DNA of 63,990 nucleotides from Oscillospiraceae bacterium (GTDB lineage Bacteria > Bacillota > Clostridia > Oscillospirales > Oscillospiraceae), in assembly GCA_017429325.1 (NCBI GenBank), contig JAFRPC010000049.1:1-63990 (forward strand), in the 5' to 3' direction. The notes beneath the pieces were generated by a model. The model did not search any database, was not told the origin of the DNA, and saw only the letters and a program-made list of their open reading frames with translations. A program made the translations under genes and the position numbers. Positions 44,368 through 52,495 of the stretch are shown here, in pieces (the first letter of the stretch is position 1; the number at the start of each line of letters is the position of its first letter).

Positions 44368-45390
44368 ATGGACGAGCAACAAGTTCACATCCCGGAGCTC
44401 TTTCCCGAGCCCTGGCAGAGCGCCGTCCGCGCCTTGCTCACGCAGCAGGGGGAACGGGTCGAGGAGCTGCGCTTCCGGGCAGCGCGTCCGCCCGTCTGGG
44501 TCTCGGAGCGCCGGGAACGTCCCCTGCGCTGCCGCGGCGGGCCGGACCGGGCGGAACCGGCCCTCTTAGAGGAGATCGTTCAGCGGGCCGCGGGCCGCTC
44601 CGTCTACGCGGTCCAGGAGCAGCTCCGGGCCGGGTATCTTTCCCTGCGGGGCGGGCACCGGCTGGGCGTCTGCGGGAGCGTTACCGCGGAAGGGCGCAGC
44701 ATTAAAACGATGCGGAGCTTTCAGTCGCTGAATCTGCGCCTGGCAAGGGAACGCCTCGGCTGCGGCGAGGCGGTCTGCGCCTGGCTGCGTCGGAACCCCG
44801 GCTCCCTGCTGCTGCTCGGCCCGCCGGGCATCGGGAAAACCACCCTCCTGCGGGACTGCGTGCGGCAGCTTTCAGACGGGGAAGAACAGCGGGTTGGGCT
44901 GGTGGACGAACGGGGCGAGCTGGCGGCCTGCTGGAACGGTGTGCCCCAGCTCAACGTCGGGACCAAGACGGATGTTCTGACCGGCTGCCCCAAGGCCGTC
45001 GGCATGGAGCTGCTGCTCCGCACCATGTCCCCGGACTGGATCGCGGTGGATGAGATCAGCGGGGAGGCCGATGCAGAGGCTCTGGTCCGGGCCTCCTATT
45101 GCGGGGTCCGCTTTCTGGCGACGGCCCATGCTGATTCGCCGGAGGACCTGCGGCGGCGGCCCGTCTATCGGTCCCTGCTGGCTGCCGCGGTTTTTGAGAC
45201 CGTGGCCGTGCTGGGGGAGGACAGAAGTATACACTGTGAAAGGATGAATCATGGAGTATTTGAGATGGATTGCGGCGGGGATGATCCTGCTCTCCTCCAC
45301 ATGGGTGGGACTTCACGCGGCCCTGCGGCTGCGCAGAACGGACGAGCAGCTGCGGGAGCTCTGTACGGCGCTGGAGCGTATGACGGGTGA
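44368..45390 (+). CDS. spoIIIAA: Stage III sporulation protein AA (ATPase)
   Basis: 340 residues from ATG 44368 (AGGTGATC upstream; ATG 44350 lies inside the sigma-E -10). SpoIIIAA is the secretion-type ATPase of the mother-cell-to-forespore feeding-tube channel. Walker A LLGPPGIGKTTLLRDC, Walker B WIAVDEISGEADA and GVPQLNVGTKTDVLTGCPK are present. The recognisable domain ends near 45245 (AVLGEDRSIHCE). The frame then runs 140 nt further into spoIIIAB, adding a Gly/Ala-rich tail unlike the family. This is either a real long overlap or a frameshift in the last codons. Confidence 0.95.
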   Translation: MDEQQVHIPELFPEPWQSAVRALLTQQGERVEELRFRAARPPVWVSERRERPLRCRGGPDRAEPALLEEIVQRAAGRSVYAVQEQLRAGYLSLRGGHRLGVCGSVTAEGRSIKTMRSFQSLNLRLARERLGCGEAVCAWLRRNPGSLLLLGPPGIGKTTLLRDCVRQLSDGEEQRVGLVDERGELAACWNGVPQLNVGTKTDVLTGCPKAVGMELLLRTMSPDWIAVDEISGEADAEALVRASYCGVRFLATAHADSPEDLRRRPVYRSLLAAAVFETVAVLGEDRSIHCERMNHGVFEMDCGGDDPALLHMGGTSRGPAAAQNGRAAAGALYGAGAYDG

Positions 45391-45766
45391 GCTCCACTAC
45401 GCGGGCACTCCGTTTGTGCCCCTGTGTCAGCGGATGGCGGATTCTTCCAGAGGCGAGGTCCGCGTCTTCTTTTCCGTCCTGCGGCGGGAGGCGGCCCGAC
45501 CCGAGGGCGGCAGTCCGGGCCTGACGGAGCTCGCGGCGCGGGAGGCGGGACTGCTCCTGCCCGAGCCGGGACTTCTGGCCCTGGAACGGCTCTTTGACAG
45601 CTTCGGCTGTGAAGATTTGGAGACCCAGGTGGGACAGCTCCGATTGGCCGCGGAGGAGCTGTCCCGCCTGTCCGAAGAGCTGCGGAGGCAGCTGGCGGGG
45701 AAATGCCGAAGCTATCAGCTTTTAGGGCTGACCACCGGCGCGGCCATTTTGGTGCTGGTGCTGTAA
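45251..45766 (+). CDS. spoIIIAB: Stage III sporulation protein AB
   Basis: 171 residues, MEYLRWIAAGMILLSSTWVG onward. N-terminal and C-terminal membrane helices flank a helical, Arg/Glu-rich GspF-like middle (ELCTALERMTGELHYAGTPF). It is a membrane component of the SpoIIIA-SpoIIQ channel. It overlaps spoIIIAA by 140 nt and spoIIIAC by 1 nt. Confidence 0.93.
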   Translation: MEYLRWIAAGMILLSSTWVGLHAALRLRRTDEQLRELCTALERMTGELHYAGTPFVPLCQRMADSSRGEVRVFFSVLRREAARPEGGSPGLTELAAREAGLLLPEPGLLALERLFDSFGCEDLETQVGQLRLAAEELSRLSEELRRQLAGKCRSYQLLGLTTGAAILVLVL

Positions 45767-45960
45767 TGGACATCGACCTGATTTTCAAAATCGCCGCCGT
45801 GGGCATCATTATCTCCATACTCAACCAGGTGTTGATCCGCTCCGGGCGGGAGGAACAGGCGACCATGACCACCCTCGCCGGGCTTGTGGTGGTCCTGATG
45901 CTGGTGGTGGAGAAGATCGCCGACCTCTTTTCCCTGGTAAAGGAGCTGTTTCACTTTTGA
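45766..45960 (+). CDS. spoIIIAC: Stage III sporulation protein AC
   Basis: 64 residues, MDIDLIFKIAAVGIIISILN onward, with two membrane helices. The normal size and position identify SpoIIIAC. ATG 45766 overlaps the spoIIIAB stop by 1 nt. Confidence 0.94.
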   Translation: MDIDLIFKIAAVGIIISILNQVLIRSGREEQATMTTLAGLVVVLMLVVEKIADLFSLVKELFHF

Positions 45961-46346
45961 TGAACACGGCGATGAAGCTCTCTGTCTTTGCGGTGGCCGC
46001 GGCCCTGCTGACGGTCCTGGTCAAAAAACAGTCCCCGGAATTGGCCCTGGTGCTGTCTCTCTGCGCTTGTACCTTAGGCGCCGCGGTGCTTTTGCAGGCC
46101 CTGAGGCCGCTGCTGAGCCTGGCAAATTCCCTGGCCGCCAAGGCGGGCCTGGAGCCGGAGCTGGCGGAACCCCTGTGGAAATGCCTCGGCATGGGACTGC
46201 TGACGGAGATCTCCGCCGGTCTCTGCGCCGACGCCGGACAGACGGCGCTGGCAAAGGTGGTGGAGCTGGGGGGCGGGATCCTCTGCCTCTGTGTCAGCCT
46301 GCCCCTGCTTCAGGCCGTCCTGGCGCTGATCGAGGGCCTGCTGTGA
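45960..46346 (+). CDS. spoIIIAD: Stage III sporulation protein AD
   Basis: 128 residues with four hydrophobic segments; KKQSPELALVLSLCACTLGA and LWKCLGMGLLTEISAGLCAD match SpoIIIAD. ATG 45960 overlaps the previous stop by 1 nt. Confidence 0.94.
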   Translation: MNTAMKLSVFAVAAALLTVLVKKQSPELALVLSLCACTLGAAVLLQALRPLLSLANSLAAKAGLEPELAEPLWKCLGMGLLTEISAGLCADAGQTALAKVVELGGGILCLCVSLPLLQAVLALIEGLL

Positions 46347-47428
46347 GACGGCTGGCGGCGCTGCTGGCGGCCCTGCTCCTGATCGCTGCGTTGAGCGTTC
46401 CCGTCTATGCGGAGGAGGCGATGACGGCCCTGCAAGGGGAGGCAGACCCGGAGGCGGGGCTCTCAGAGGCTGTCATTGCCCAAATCGGCGAGTATGACGG
46501 CGCCCTGGAGGGCTTCGGGCTCCGGCTCCTGCGGCTCCTGACCGCCACCCTGGGCCAGCTCCAGGAGCTGCATCTGCGGGAGGGCCTTGCCGCTGTGGGG
46601 ATGATTCTGGCCGCCGCGCTGCTCTGCGCCCTCCTGAAGGACAACGAGAAGACCGGCGCTGCGGCGCCCCTGCTGGGGGCCTTGACCGTTCTGGCGGCCT
46701 GCACGGGAAATCTGCGAACTATGATCGGCCTTGGGACCCAGACCATTTCGGACCTGCACCAGTATACCGCGCTTCTGCTGCCCGCGATGACGCCGCTGCT
46801 GGCAGCCTCCGGGAAGCTCCACGCCGCGGCTACCTCGGGCTTTGCCATGGTGATGCTGGAGGCCCTGCTGAGCCTGGTGACAAAGCTTTTGGTGCCCATG
46901 CTGTATCTCCTGCTGCTTCTTTGCGCCGCGGAGGAGGGCCTGGGGATGAAAAACCTGAGCAAGCTGCGGGAGCTGCTGCACTGGATGCTGGTAACAGCCA
47001 TCAAGGGCGTGATGTACGGCTACACCGCGGTGCTGAGCGTCACAGGGCTGATCGCCGGGACCCTGGACACGCAAAAGCTCCGCACGCTGCGCAGCGTGAT
47101 CGCAGGCATGGTCCCGGTGGTGGGCAATCTCGTCTCGGAGGCCTCCGGCTCCCTCCTCAGCGCGGCCTCCCTGCTGAAAACCGGCGTGGGCCTCTATGGG
47201 ATGCTGGCGGTATTCGGCATTGCCTTGGGACCCTTTCTGCAAGTCGGGCTGCATTACCTGTTGCTGAAGCTCGCTGCCGCCCTCTGCGGCCTCTTCGGCG
47301 CGGGCAGTGTGGCGGCTCTGGTGGAAAAGCTGGGCCAGGTCCTGGGTCTGCTGCTGGCCCTGACGGGCATCGCCTGCCTGATGTCTCTGATGATTTTGAT
47401 ACTCTGTATTCGGACGGTGAGCCCATGA
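46343..47428 (+). CDS. spoIIIAE: Stage III sporulation protein AE
   Basis: 361 residues from GTG 46343 (GTGA overlap with spoIIIAD). A signal-like first helix (RRLAALLAALLLIAALSVPV) is followed by a polytopic membrane region containing TAIKGVMYGYTAVLSVTGL and SVIAGMVPVVGNLVSEASGS, typical of this channel subunit. Confidence 0.95.
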   Translation: MRRLAALLAALLLIAALSVPVYAEEAMTALQGEADPEAGLSEAVIAQIGEYDGALEGFGLRLLRLLTATLGQLQELHLREGLAAVGMILAAALLCALLKDNEKTGAAAPLLGALTVLAACTGNLRTMIGLGTQTISDLHQYTALLLPAMTPLLAASGKLHAAATSGFAMVMLEALLSLVTKLLVPMLYLLLLLCAAEEGLGMKNLSKLRELLHWMLVTAIKGVMYGYTAVLSVTGLIAGTLDTQKLRTLRSVIAGMVPVVGNLVSEASGSLLSAASLLKTGVGLYGMLAVFGIALGPFLQVGLHYLLLKLAAALCGLFGAGSVAALVEKLGQVLGLLLALTGIACLMSLMILILCIRTVSP

Positions 47429-47901
47429 CAGCCATCAAAACCTATCTGCTGCGCCTGATATTCTGCGGCTTTCTGGTGAGCCTGTGTCAGGTCCCGCTGC
47501 GGGGCAAGCGGGCGGGGAAGCTTGTGGCGCTCTGCGGCGGCTGTCTGCTGCTGCTGACTGCGGTAAAGCCCCTGCTCCAGGTGGACCTTTCCGCCCTGCC
47601 GGAGCTCATGACCGGCCTGACCCAAGCCCAGCGTCAGGCCGAGGCCTTTGAGAAGAATGAGGCGCTCTTACAGGGCCTGGTGGAGGCCCAGACCGTCAGC
47701 TGGCTCGAGACCCAGGCGGCGGAGCTGAAGCTGGAAGTCTCTTTTTCGGTGGAGACCCTCCGGGTGGAGGACGGGCTCTTCATCCCGTATCGGGTCCGCG
47801 TCACCGGCCTCTGGACGCCGGAGCAAAAAGAAGCGCTGGGGAATCGAATCCGCCGGGAGCTGGAGATCCCGGCTGAGCGGCAGAAGTGGGAGAACGGATG
47901 A
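47425..47901 (+). CDS. spoIIIAF: Stage III sporulation protein AF
   Basis: 158 residues. Two N-terminal membrane helices (LLRLIFCGFLVSLCQVPL; LVALCGGCLLLLTAVKPLL) precede a soluble ring-building-type domain. Overlaps its neighbours by 4 nt on each side. Sequence is weakly conserved in the family, so the call rests on position and topology. Confidence 0.9.
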   Translation: MTAIKTYLLRLIFCGFLVSLCQVPLRGKRAGKLVALCGGCLLLLTAVKPLLQVDLSALPELMTGLTQAQRQAEAFEKNEALLQGLVEAQTVSWLETQAAELKLEVSFSVETLRVEDGLFIPYRVRVTGLWTPEQKEALGNRIRRELEIPAERQKWENG

Positions 47902-48458
47902 AGAAGCTCCGGGATGATTTGGCAAAGCTCCCGCTGCTGCTGCGCCGCTGGAGGCTTCCGCTGCTGATCCTTTTGGCGGGCGTGGCCCTGATGCTCTGGC
48001 CCACGGGCCAAGAGAAGCAGCCGGAGCAGGCGCAGCCGAGCCCTGCCGCTGCCGAAGACAGCGAGGACGCCGCGGAGCGCTATCGCGCCCAGACGGAACA
48101 GAGGCTGGAGGAGCTGCTCTCCCAGGTGGAGGGGGCGGGCCGGGTCCGGGTCATGCTGACCCTGGAGGCAGGTCCCGTCACCCGCTATCAAACGGAGCTC
48201 TCCCAGTCCGCCTCTTCCGAAGGGGAGCGGCGGACGGAAAGCCGGGAGGAAAAGACGCTCATTTTGAACCGGGGCAGCGCATACAATGAAGCAGCCGTTG
48301 TGACGACGGTCTATCCGAGCTTTCAGGGCGCCCTGGTAGTGGCGGAGGGCGGGGGAGACCCCCAGGTCTGCTATCAGCTCACCGCCGCGGTCTCGGCCCT
48401 GCTCCAGCTCGGCACGGACCAAATCACAGTTGTGAAAATGAAGGAATGGGGGAACTAA
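47898..48458 (+). CDS. spoIIIAG: Stage III sporulation protein AG
   Basis: 186 residues with one N-terminal helix (LLILLAGVALMLW), a Glu/Gln/Pro-rich linker and a ring-building domain (LEELLSQVEGAGRVRVMLTL...ALVVAEGGGDPQV). SpoIIIAG forms the large ring of the feeding tube between mother cell and forespore. Confidence 0.94.
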   Translation: MKKLRDDLAKLPLLLRRWRLPLLILLAGVALMLWPTGQEKQPEQAQPSPAAAEDSEDAAERYRAQTEQRLEELLSQVEGAGRVRVMLTLEAGPVTRYQTELSQSASSEGERRTESREEKTLILNRGSAYNEAAVVTTVYPSFQGALVVAEGGGDPQVCYQLTAAVSALLQLGTDQITVVKMKEWGN

Positions 48459-48459
48459 G

Positions 48460-49026
48460 ATGAAAAGTTGGAAACGAAACGCCATCGTCGCCGCCGTACT
48501 GCTCTTTGTCTGCGGCGGCATCTATCTGAACTGGCGATACGACGAAAAGAAGCCGGTGGACCTGGTCTCCACCCTGGACGGGGAGAAGCTTCTGGACGAC
48601 GCCGCCCTGGTCATCCGCAGCGAGACGGAGGGCCCGGAGGCGCTGGCAGAGGCCGCAGCCTCCCCGCAGGGCACGGCCTCGGAGGTCTTCGCCAAAATGC
48701 GGCTCAGCCGCCAGCAGAGCCGGGACAGCGCCGTGCATCTGCTCCAGGAGACCATTTCCTATGCCGGGGAAAGCGAGGATATGAGCGTCCCTGCGATGAA
48801 GCTGGAATCCATTGTCAATCTGGCCCTGTCCGAGGCCTCCATTGAGAGCCTGGTGCTGTCCAAGGGCTATGCCGAGTGCGTGGCCTATATGACGGAGGAG
48901 GGCATCGACCTGGCCGTGGCCTCTCCGGGCCTGTCCGAGACGGATGTGGCCGTGCTGACAGACATCGTGCTGTCCCAGACAAACTACGACCTCTCCCAGA
49001 TCCGGATTATTGAGGTAAATTCCTGA
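48460..49026 (+). CDS. spoIIIAH: Stage III sporulation protein AH
   Basis: 188 residues. One N-terminal helix (AIVAAVLLFVCGGIYLNW) and a C-terminal YscJ/FliF-like domain (MKLESIVNLALSEASIESLV) that binds SpoIIQ from the forespore. Last gene of the operon. Confidence 0.94.
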   Translation: MKSWKRNAIVAAVLLFVCGGIYLNWRYDEKKPVDLVSTLDGEKLLDDAALVIRSETEGPEALAEAAASPQGTASEVFAKMRLSRQQSRDSAVHLLQETISYAGESEDMSVPAMKLESIVNLALSEASIESLVLSKGYAECVAYMTEEGIDLAVASPGLSETDVAVLTDIVLSQTNYDLSQIRIIEVNS

Positions 49027-49035
49027 ATTTTTCAG

Positions 49036-49063
49036 TTGTATTTTTTCCAATTTGTGATACAAT
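49036..49063 (+). promoter_or_regulatory. Promoter of the asp23-nusB operon
   Basis: -35 TTGTAT (49036-49041), 16-bp spacer, -10 TACAAT (49058-49063), in an AT-rich gap between spoIIIAH and the Asp23-family gene. Confidence 0.55.
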
Positions 49064-49096
49064 GGAAAAAAGCCCCATACAAAGGAGGAAACAACC

Positions 49097-49426
49097 GTGG
49101 CAGATAATAAGGATTACATGACCAGAGAGCTGGAAAACGGCAGTGTCAACATCAATGAGGACGTCATCGTCACCATCGCCACTGCCGCCATTCATGACAT
49201 CGAGGGCGTCGTCAACCTCAAGAACGACCGCAAGGGGGTCCGTGTGAGCTTCGGAGAAGATTCCGTGGACCTGGAATGCGGTCTGACGGTGCTCTACGGC
49301 CACTCTGTGGTGGAAATCGCCAAAAACGTGCAGAACGCCGTCAGCAGCGCCGTGGAATCCATGACCGGGCTGAAGGTCGGCTGCGTGGATGTCAACGTGG
49401 TTGGCATTTCCATGGGAAAGAACTGA
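49097..49426 (+). CDS. Asp23/Gls24-family envelope stress protein
   Basis: 109 residues; AAAGGAGG before ATG 49097. DVIVTIATAAIHDIEGVVNL and VEIAKNVQNAVSSAVESMTG are typical of Asp23/Gls24 (YqhY-like) proteins, small soluble proteins found near the membrane and linked to envelope or lipid homeostasis. The neighbouring nusB matches the conserved yqhY-nusB order. Confidence 0.92.
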   Translation: MADNKDYMTRELENGSVNINEDVIVTIATAAIHDIEGVVNLKNDRKGVRVSFGEDSVDLECGLTVLYGHSVVEIAKNVQNAVSSAVESMTGLKVGCVDVNVVGISMGKN

Positions 49427-49442
49427 GAAACGGAGCGCAGCT

Positions 49443-49895
49443 ATGACCAGATCTGCTGCCAGAGAAATCGCCGTCCATCTGATTTACGCCGTGCAGTGCA
49501 CCGGCGAACCGGTCCAGACCGTACTGGAGGGGCGATTTGACGAGGCTTACTATCCCCAGCTCTCCGGCGAGAACGATGTCTATTCCGACCGACCGGGGAA
49601 CAAACAGCAGGCCTATATCCGCGGGGTCGTGGAGGGCGTCTGTTCCAAACAAGCGGAATTGGAGGACTTTCTGAAACAGTACTCCATCGGTTGGAACGTG
49701 AGCCGCATCTCCCGCCTGGCCCGCGCAATCATGGAGCTTGCCATGTACGAGGCCCTCTACGTCGAGGATGTGCCCATGAATGTTGCCATTCACGAGGCGG
49801 TCAAGCTGGCCCAGAAATACGAGGAGCCGGAGACCGTGGCCTTCGTCAACGGCATTCTGGGCGCCTTTTCCCGGGACAGGAAGCCGGAAGCATGA
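49443..49895 (+). CDS. nusB: Transcription antitermination factor NusB
   Basis: 150 residues from ATG 49443 (MTRSAAREIAVHLIYAVQCT). With NusE (S10) it binds boxA RNA and supports rRNA antitermination. The C-terminal half SRLARAIMELAMYEALYVED and EAVKLAQKYEEPETVAFVNG is diagnostic. Overlaps the next gene by 4 nt. Confidence 0.95.
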   Translation: MTRSAAREIAVHLIYAVQCTGEPVQTVLEGRFDEAYYPQLSGENDVYSDRPGNKQQAYIRGVVEGVCSKQAELEDFLKQYSIGWNVSRISRLARAIMELAMYEALYVEDVPMNVAIHEAVKLAQKYEEPETVAFVNGILGAFSRDRKPEA

Positions 49896-50884
49896 GGACC
49901 CTCGGATTCGACACCAGCAACTATACCACCTCCGTGGCGGCCTTTGACGGAAGGGCAGGGGAGAACCTCTCCCGTCTGCTCCCCGTGGCCTCCGGAGCCC
50001 TTGGCCTTCGCCAATCGGAGGCCCTGTTTTCCCATGTAAAGCGCCTGCCGGAGTTGTCCGACAGGCTCTTTGCGTCTCTTCCCACGGCGGAGATTGCCGC
50101 CGTCGGCGTCAGCACAAGGCCCAGGGCCGTGGAGGGCTCCTATATGCCCTGCTTCCTGGCGGGGGAATCCCAGGCCAGGGTCCTGGCCTCGGCCCTGCAC
50201 GTCCCCCTCTATGCCTTCTCCCACCAGCAGGGCCATATCGCGGCGGTGCTCTATTCCGCGGGCCGCATGGACTTGCTGGGCACCGCCTTTCTGGCCTGGC
50301 ATCTTTCCGGCGGCACCACGGAGCTGCTGCTGGTCCGCACCACAGCGGAAGGGGAGATCGCCTGCGAAAAGCTCGGCGGCACCACGGACATCTCCGCAGG
50401 CCAGCTCATTGACAGAACCGGTCAATTGTTAGGCCTGGACTTCCCCGCAGGCAAAGCTTTAGATGAATTGGCAGGCGAGGGATCAGGGATCAGGGATCAG
50501 CGATCAGAGGAGCACGTAGGGGGCGGCGCCCTCGACGCCCCGCATCTTGGACAACAAAACTGGTTCCGCGTCAAGGTAAACGGGACCGAATTCTCCCTCT
50601 CCGGTGTTCAAAATCAGGTCCAGGCTTACCGCGAAACCGGCGCCTCCGAGGCCGAGACCGCCTATTTTGCCCTGCGCTCCGTCGTGGAGGCCGTGAAGAA
50701 GGCCACCCGGAACGCCCAAAAGGCACAGCCCCTGCCGGTGCTCTTCTCCGGCGGCGTGGCCTCCAACAGCCTGCTTCGCCGCCAAATGCCGGAGGCGATT
50801 TTCGGCGAACCGCGCTGCTCCACCGACAACGCCTTAGGCATCGCCGTCCTGACTTGGCTGAAATACCAAAGTCAGAAAATGTAG
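49892..50884 (+). CDS. TsaD-like (Kae1/M22 family) protein with an in-frame repeat insertion
   Basis: 330 residues from ATG 49892. The ASKHA fold is evident: FDTSNYTTSVA, metal-binding HQQGH (SHQQGHIAAVL), HLSGGTTELLLV and LFSGGVASNSLLRR. It resembles TsaD, which makes t6A in tRNA, but diverges in the N-terminal domain. In Clostridia such a paralogue commonly sits between nusB and xseA while true tsaD is elsewhere; the exact role is unknown. Residues about 196-225 (GSGIRDQRSEEHVGGGALDA onward) are encoded by DNA that matches intergenic repeats of this genome, at a point where relatives have a short loop. Confidence 0.82.
   Translation: MRTLGFDTSNYTTSVAAFDGRAGENLSRLLPVASGALGLRQSEALFSHVKRLPELSDRLFASLPTAEIAAVGVSTRPRAVEGSYMPCFLAGESQARVLASALHVPLYAFSHQQGHIAAVLYSAGRMDLLGTAFLAWHLSGGTTELLLVRTTAEGEIACEKLGGTTDISAGQLIDRTGQLLGLDFPAGKALDELAGEGSGIRDQRSEEHVGGGALDAPHLGQQNWFRVKVNGTEFSLSGVQNQVQAYRETGASEAETAYFALRSVVEAVKKATRNAQKAQPLPVLFSGGVASNSLLRRQMPEAIFGEPRCSTDNALGIAVLTWLKYQSQKM
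50477..50545 (+). repeat. Repeat-derived segment inside the TsaD-like gene
   Basis: Three to four tandem GGGATCA/GCGATCA units (50478-50505) are followed by GTAGGGGGCGGCGCC-CTCG-ACGCCCC. The latter is nearly the same as GTAGGGGGCGGCGCCCACGACGCCCC at 63761-63786 between genes. Confidence 0.8.
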
Positions 50885-50903
50885 GGACAAGCATCGCTTG
50901 TCC
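50885..50903. repeat. Small palindrome between the TsaD-like gene and xseA
   Basis: GGACAAGC-ATC-GCTTGTCC directly after the TsaD-like stop. It resembles the other short palindromes scattered in this region. Confidence 0.65.
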
Positions 50904-50920
50904 GCCGATTACAGAATCGT

Positions 50921-52114
50921 ATGGATAATATTCTGACCGTTACCCAACTGAATCACCTGATCAAGGCCGCCTTTGACAACGTGCCCGCCCTGCAAAACGT
51001 CTGCGTTCGGGGCGAACTGAGCAACTACAAGCTCTATCCCTCCGGCCACCACTATTTCACGCTGAAGGACGCGGAGGCCTCCCTGAAATGCGTCATGTTC
51101 AAGGGCAGCGCCTATTCCCTGCGCTTCCGGCCCCAGAACGGCATGTCCGTCCTGGCGGTGGGCCGGGTCTCGGTCTATCCGAAGGACGGGGTGTATCAGC
51201 TCTACTGCACCCGACTGATCCCGGACGGGGCAGGGGAGCTTCAGCTCGCCTTTGAGCAGCTCAAACAGCGGCTTCAGGCCGAGGGCCTCTTTGATTTGTC
51301 CCGCAAGAAGCCGCTGCCTGCCTATCCGCAGAGGATCGGCATTGTCACCTCCCCCGCTGGCGCCGCCATCCACGACATGCTCCGCATCCTTGGCAAGCGC
51401 TACCCCCTCGCCAAGCTCATCCTGCTGCCGGTCCGGGTCCAGGGCGAGGAGGCCGCCGGGGAGATTTCCCGCGCCATTGCCTATGCCAACCGGGAGGCCC
51501 TGGCGGAGCTGCTGATCGTTGGCCGGGGCGGCGGCTCCATGGAGGACCTCTGGGCCTTCAACGAGGAGCCCGTGGCCCGGGCCATCGCCGCGTCGGAGAT
51601 CCCGGTCATCTCCGCCGTGGGCCACGAGCCGGATGTGACCATCTCCGATTTCGTGGCGGACCTGCGGGCGGCCACCCCCTCCAACGCCGCGGAGCTGGCC
51701 GTCCCGGACCGGGAAGAGCTGAAAGTCCAGCTGGCCGGACTGCAAAAGTCCATGAAAGCTGCTCTGGACCGGAAGCTGCAGCTCGCCCGGAGCCGCACCG
51801 AGGCCCTGAACGCCCGGCTGAATCGTCAGGACCCCATCCGACAGATCCAGGACCGGCGCCAGAGCCTGGACCAGGCCCTCCAGGCCATGACAGCCGCCCA
51901 AACAGCCGCCCTGCACGCCCGTCGCCGGGAGCTGACCCGCCTGGCCGCCGCCCTGGACGCCATGAGCCCCCTGAAGGTCCTGTCCCGCGGCTACGCCGTT
52001 GTCACCGCGCCGGACGGAAGGCTGATCTCGTCGGCAGAAGCAGCGAAAACAAGAGAGATCCTTGATATCACGTTCCAGGACGGAACGATCCGCACAATAC
52101 CGGATCACCGTTAA
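50921..52114 (+). CDS. xseA: Exodeoxyribonuclease VII large subunit
   Basis: 397 residues. With XseB it degrades single-stranded DNA to oligonucleotides. The N-terminal OB fold (VRGELSNYKLYPSGHHYFTL) is followed by the catalytic region with RIGIVTSPAGAAIHDM, GRGGGSMEDLWAFNEE and VISAVGHEPD, and a coiled-coil C-terminus. xseB follows after a palindromic insertion. Confidence 0.97.
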   Translation: MDNILTVTQLNHLIKAAFDNVPALQNVCVRGELSNYKLYPSGHHYFTLKDAEASLKCVMFKGSAYSLRFRPQNGMSVLAVGRVSVYPKDGVYQLYCTRLIPDGAGELQLAFEQLKQRLQAEGLFDLSRKKPLPAYPQRIGIVTSPAGAAIHDMLRILGKRYPLAKLILLPVRVQGEEAAGEISRAIAYANREALAELLIVGRGGGSMEDLWAFNEEPVARAIAASEIPVISAVGHEPDVTISDFVADLRAATPSNAAELAVPDREELKVQLAGLQKSMKAALDRKLQLARSRTEALNARLNRQDPIRQIQDRRQSLDQALQAMTAAQTAALHARRRELTRLAAALDAMSPLKVLSRGYAVVTAPDGRLISSAEAAKTREILDITFQDGTIRTIPDHR

Positions 52115-52121
52115 AACACAG

Positions 52122-52231
52122 ATCGGGATTTGTATGAATGTAGCGCGGGCAATCTGCCCGCCGTTCCTCCTCAATATACGGTGCTTTGCGGGCAGATTGC
52201 CCGCGCTACAAACAACTCGACAAATCCCGAT
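52122..52231. repeat. Nested palindromic element between xseA and xseB
   Basis: The outer arms ATCGGGATTTGT (52122-52133) and ACAAATCCCGAT (52220-52231) enclose a perfect 23-bp inverted repeat (52139-52161 and 52188-52210, beginning TGTAGCGCGGGCAATCTGCC). The arrangement looks like one palindromic element inserted within another; the RNA would fold into a long hairpin in the operon mRNA. Confidence 0.9.
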
Positions 52232-52252
52232 TTACACCGGAAGGAGGTCCCT

Positions 52253-52495
52253 ATGCCGAAACTCAAAACGCAAAGCTTTGAAGCAAGCATGAACCGTCTG
52301 GAGGAGATCGTCAAAAAGCTGGAGGATGGCTCCGTCCCCCTGGAGGAATCCATGAAGCTCTTCCAGGAGGGAACGCAGCTGGCCGCCGCCTGCGGCAAGC
52401 TGCTGGACGAGGCGGAGCAGCAGATCGTCAAGCTCACAAAGGGTCCTGACGGGACCCTCCGGGAGGTGCCCTTTGCCAATGAAGACCCTGAATGA
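52253..52495 (+). CDS. xseB: Exodeoxyribonuclease VII small subunit
   Basis: 80 residues from ATG 52253 with AAGGAGGT. SFEASMNRLEEIVKKLEDGS and VPLEESMKLFQEGTQL match the helical XseB hairpin. The ispA start lies inside it (17-nt overlap). Confidence 0.96.
   Translation: MPKLKTQSFEASMNRLEEIVKKLEDGSVPLEESMKLFQEGTQLAAACGKLLDEAEQQIVKLTKGPDGTLREVPFANEDPE

Noticed and set aside
49892-50884. Calling this gene the canonical tsaD
   Set aside because: The HxxGH motif is present, but the sequence and the nusB-xseA location fit the clostridial paralogue; true tsaD is usually elsewhere.
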